Shown here in pieces: positions 63,832 through 64,000 of a stretch of DNA of 64,000 nt (position 1 is the first letter of the stretch; the number at the start of each line of letters is the position of its first letter). The position numbers were made by a program, and so were the translations under genes. This stretch comes from Pseudomonadales bacterium (GTDB taxonomy: Bacteria; Pseudomonadota; Gammaproteobacteria; Pseudomonadales; UBA7239), in NCBI GenBank assembly GCA_041395665.1, contig JAWLAB010000005.1:129283-193282 (forward strand). The letters run 5' to 3'. The notes beneath the pieces were generated by a model. The model had not been told where the DNA came from. It worked only from the letters and a program-made list of their open reading frames with translations, and ran no database searches.

Positions 63832-64000
63832 ATGCACTGCCCTTTTTGCGCTGAAACAGACACCAAGGTCATTGACTCGCGCCTCGTTGCTGAGGGCGAT
63901 CAAGTGCGTCGCCGTCGCGAGTGCCTCACTTGTCATGAGCGCTTTACCACCTACGAAGTCGCTGAATTATTGATGCCGCGCATCATTAAGAGCGATGGCT
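63832..64000 (+). CDS. nrdR: Transcriptional repressor NrdR, 5' part
   Basis: The first 56 residues of NrdR are visible. The zinc ribbon uses Cys3, Cys6, Cys31 and Cys34 (MHCPFC ... CLTCHERFTTYE), and the ATP-cone domain begins at about 46 before the window ends. NrdR represses ribonucleotide reductase genes. glyA usually precedes nrdR directly; here two radical SAM genes and yfbR separate them. Confidence 0.95.
   Translation, partial: MHCPFCAETDTKVIDSRLVAEGDQVRRRRECLTCHERFTTYEVAELLMPRIIKSDG

Overview
This window is chromosomal DNA of a gammaproteobacterium with roughly balanced base composition. The evidence is the gene order metY-rimP-nusA-infB-rbfA-truB-rpsO-pnp, the phoH-ybeY-corC-lnt block, rpoN with a DarP/YjgA gene, slyX, hda, greB, and glyA close to nrdR. 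The mix of a P450, heme uptake genes, DUF2066 and CHASE2 cyclase genes would fit the Cellvibrionales/Pseudomonadales side of the class, but that placement is inference. Coding density is high. No CRISPR array, prophage or intact insertion sequence was seen.

Layout. 1-1.8 kb: end of a TonB-dependent heme receptor, then hutX and a HugZ-type heme oxygenase. 1.9-6.6 kb: a PPOX protein and an RND efflux pair whose pump gene is broken by five single-base-type frameshifts. 6.6-8.4 kb: monothiol glutaredoxin, 2-Cys peroxiredoxin and a sensorless histidine kinase. 8.4-15 kb: phoH-ybeY-corC-lnt and convergent pepN. 15-21.8 kb: small conserved genes, including cmoM, slyX, a cobalamin salvage pair (cobC and a PduO-type adenosyltransferase), a ROK sugar kinase and ampE. 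21.8-26 kb: nhaA-hda, and a cNMP/cNMP/rhodanese protein overlapping NAD kinase. 26-27.4 kb: two tandem paralogous secreted proteins of unknown function. 27.5-36.6 kb: the translation and RNA-decay operon led by initiator tRNA. 36.7-39.6 kb: a P450 gene, then a small toxin-antitoxin island (brnTA and higBA) with palindromic repeats and a duplicated brnA tail abutting rpoN. 39.6-45.2 kb: rpoN, darP, mgtE, cysK and a DUF2066 gene. 45.2-51 kb: CHASE2 cyclase, SH3 and M48 lipoprotein genes, then pyrB and sbcB. 51-58.8 kb: an OmpA-like protein, a hypothetical gene with a sulfotransferase, LemA with an M48 membrane protease, a quinone oxidoreductase, SUI1, greB and gloA. 58.8-64 kb: tusA, glyA, two radical SAM genes, yfbR and the start of nrdR.

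Two places have many indels: the RND pump (about 4280-4990) and the stretch from the 3' end of glyA through the first radical SAM gene (about 60180-62146). Because glyA is a core gene and the damage runs straight across its end into the next gene, sequencing or assembly error is at least as likely as gene decay there. The most interesting items are the B12-type plus SPASM radical SAM pair between glyA and nrdR, the tandem secreted paralogues, the layered toxin-antitoxin island at the end of rpoN, and the CHASE2 cyclase-SH3-M48 operon.
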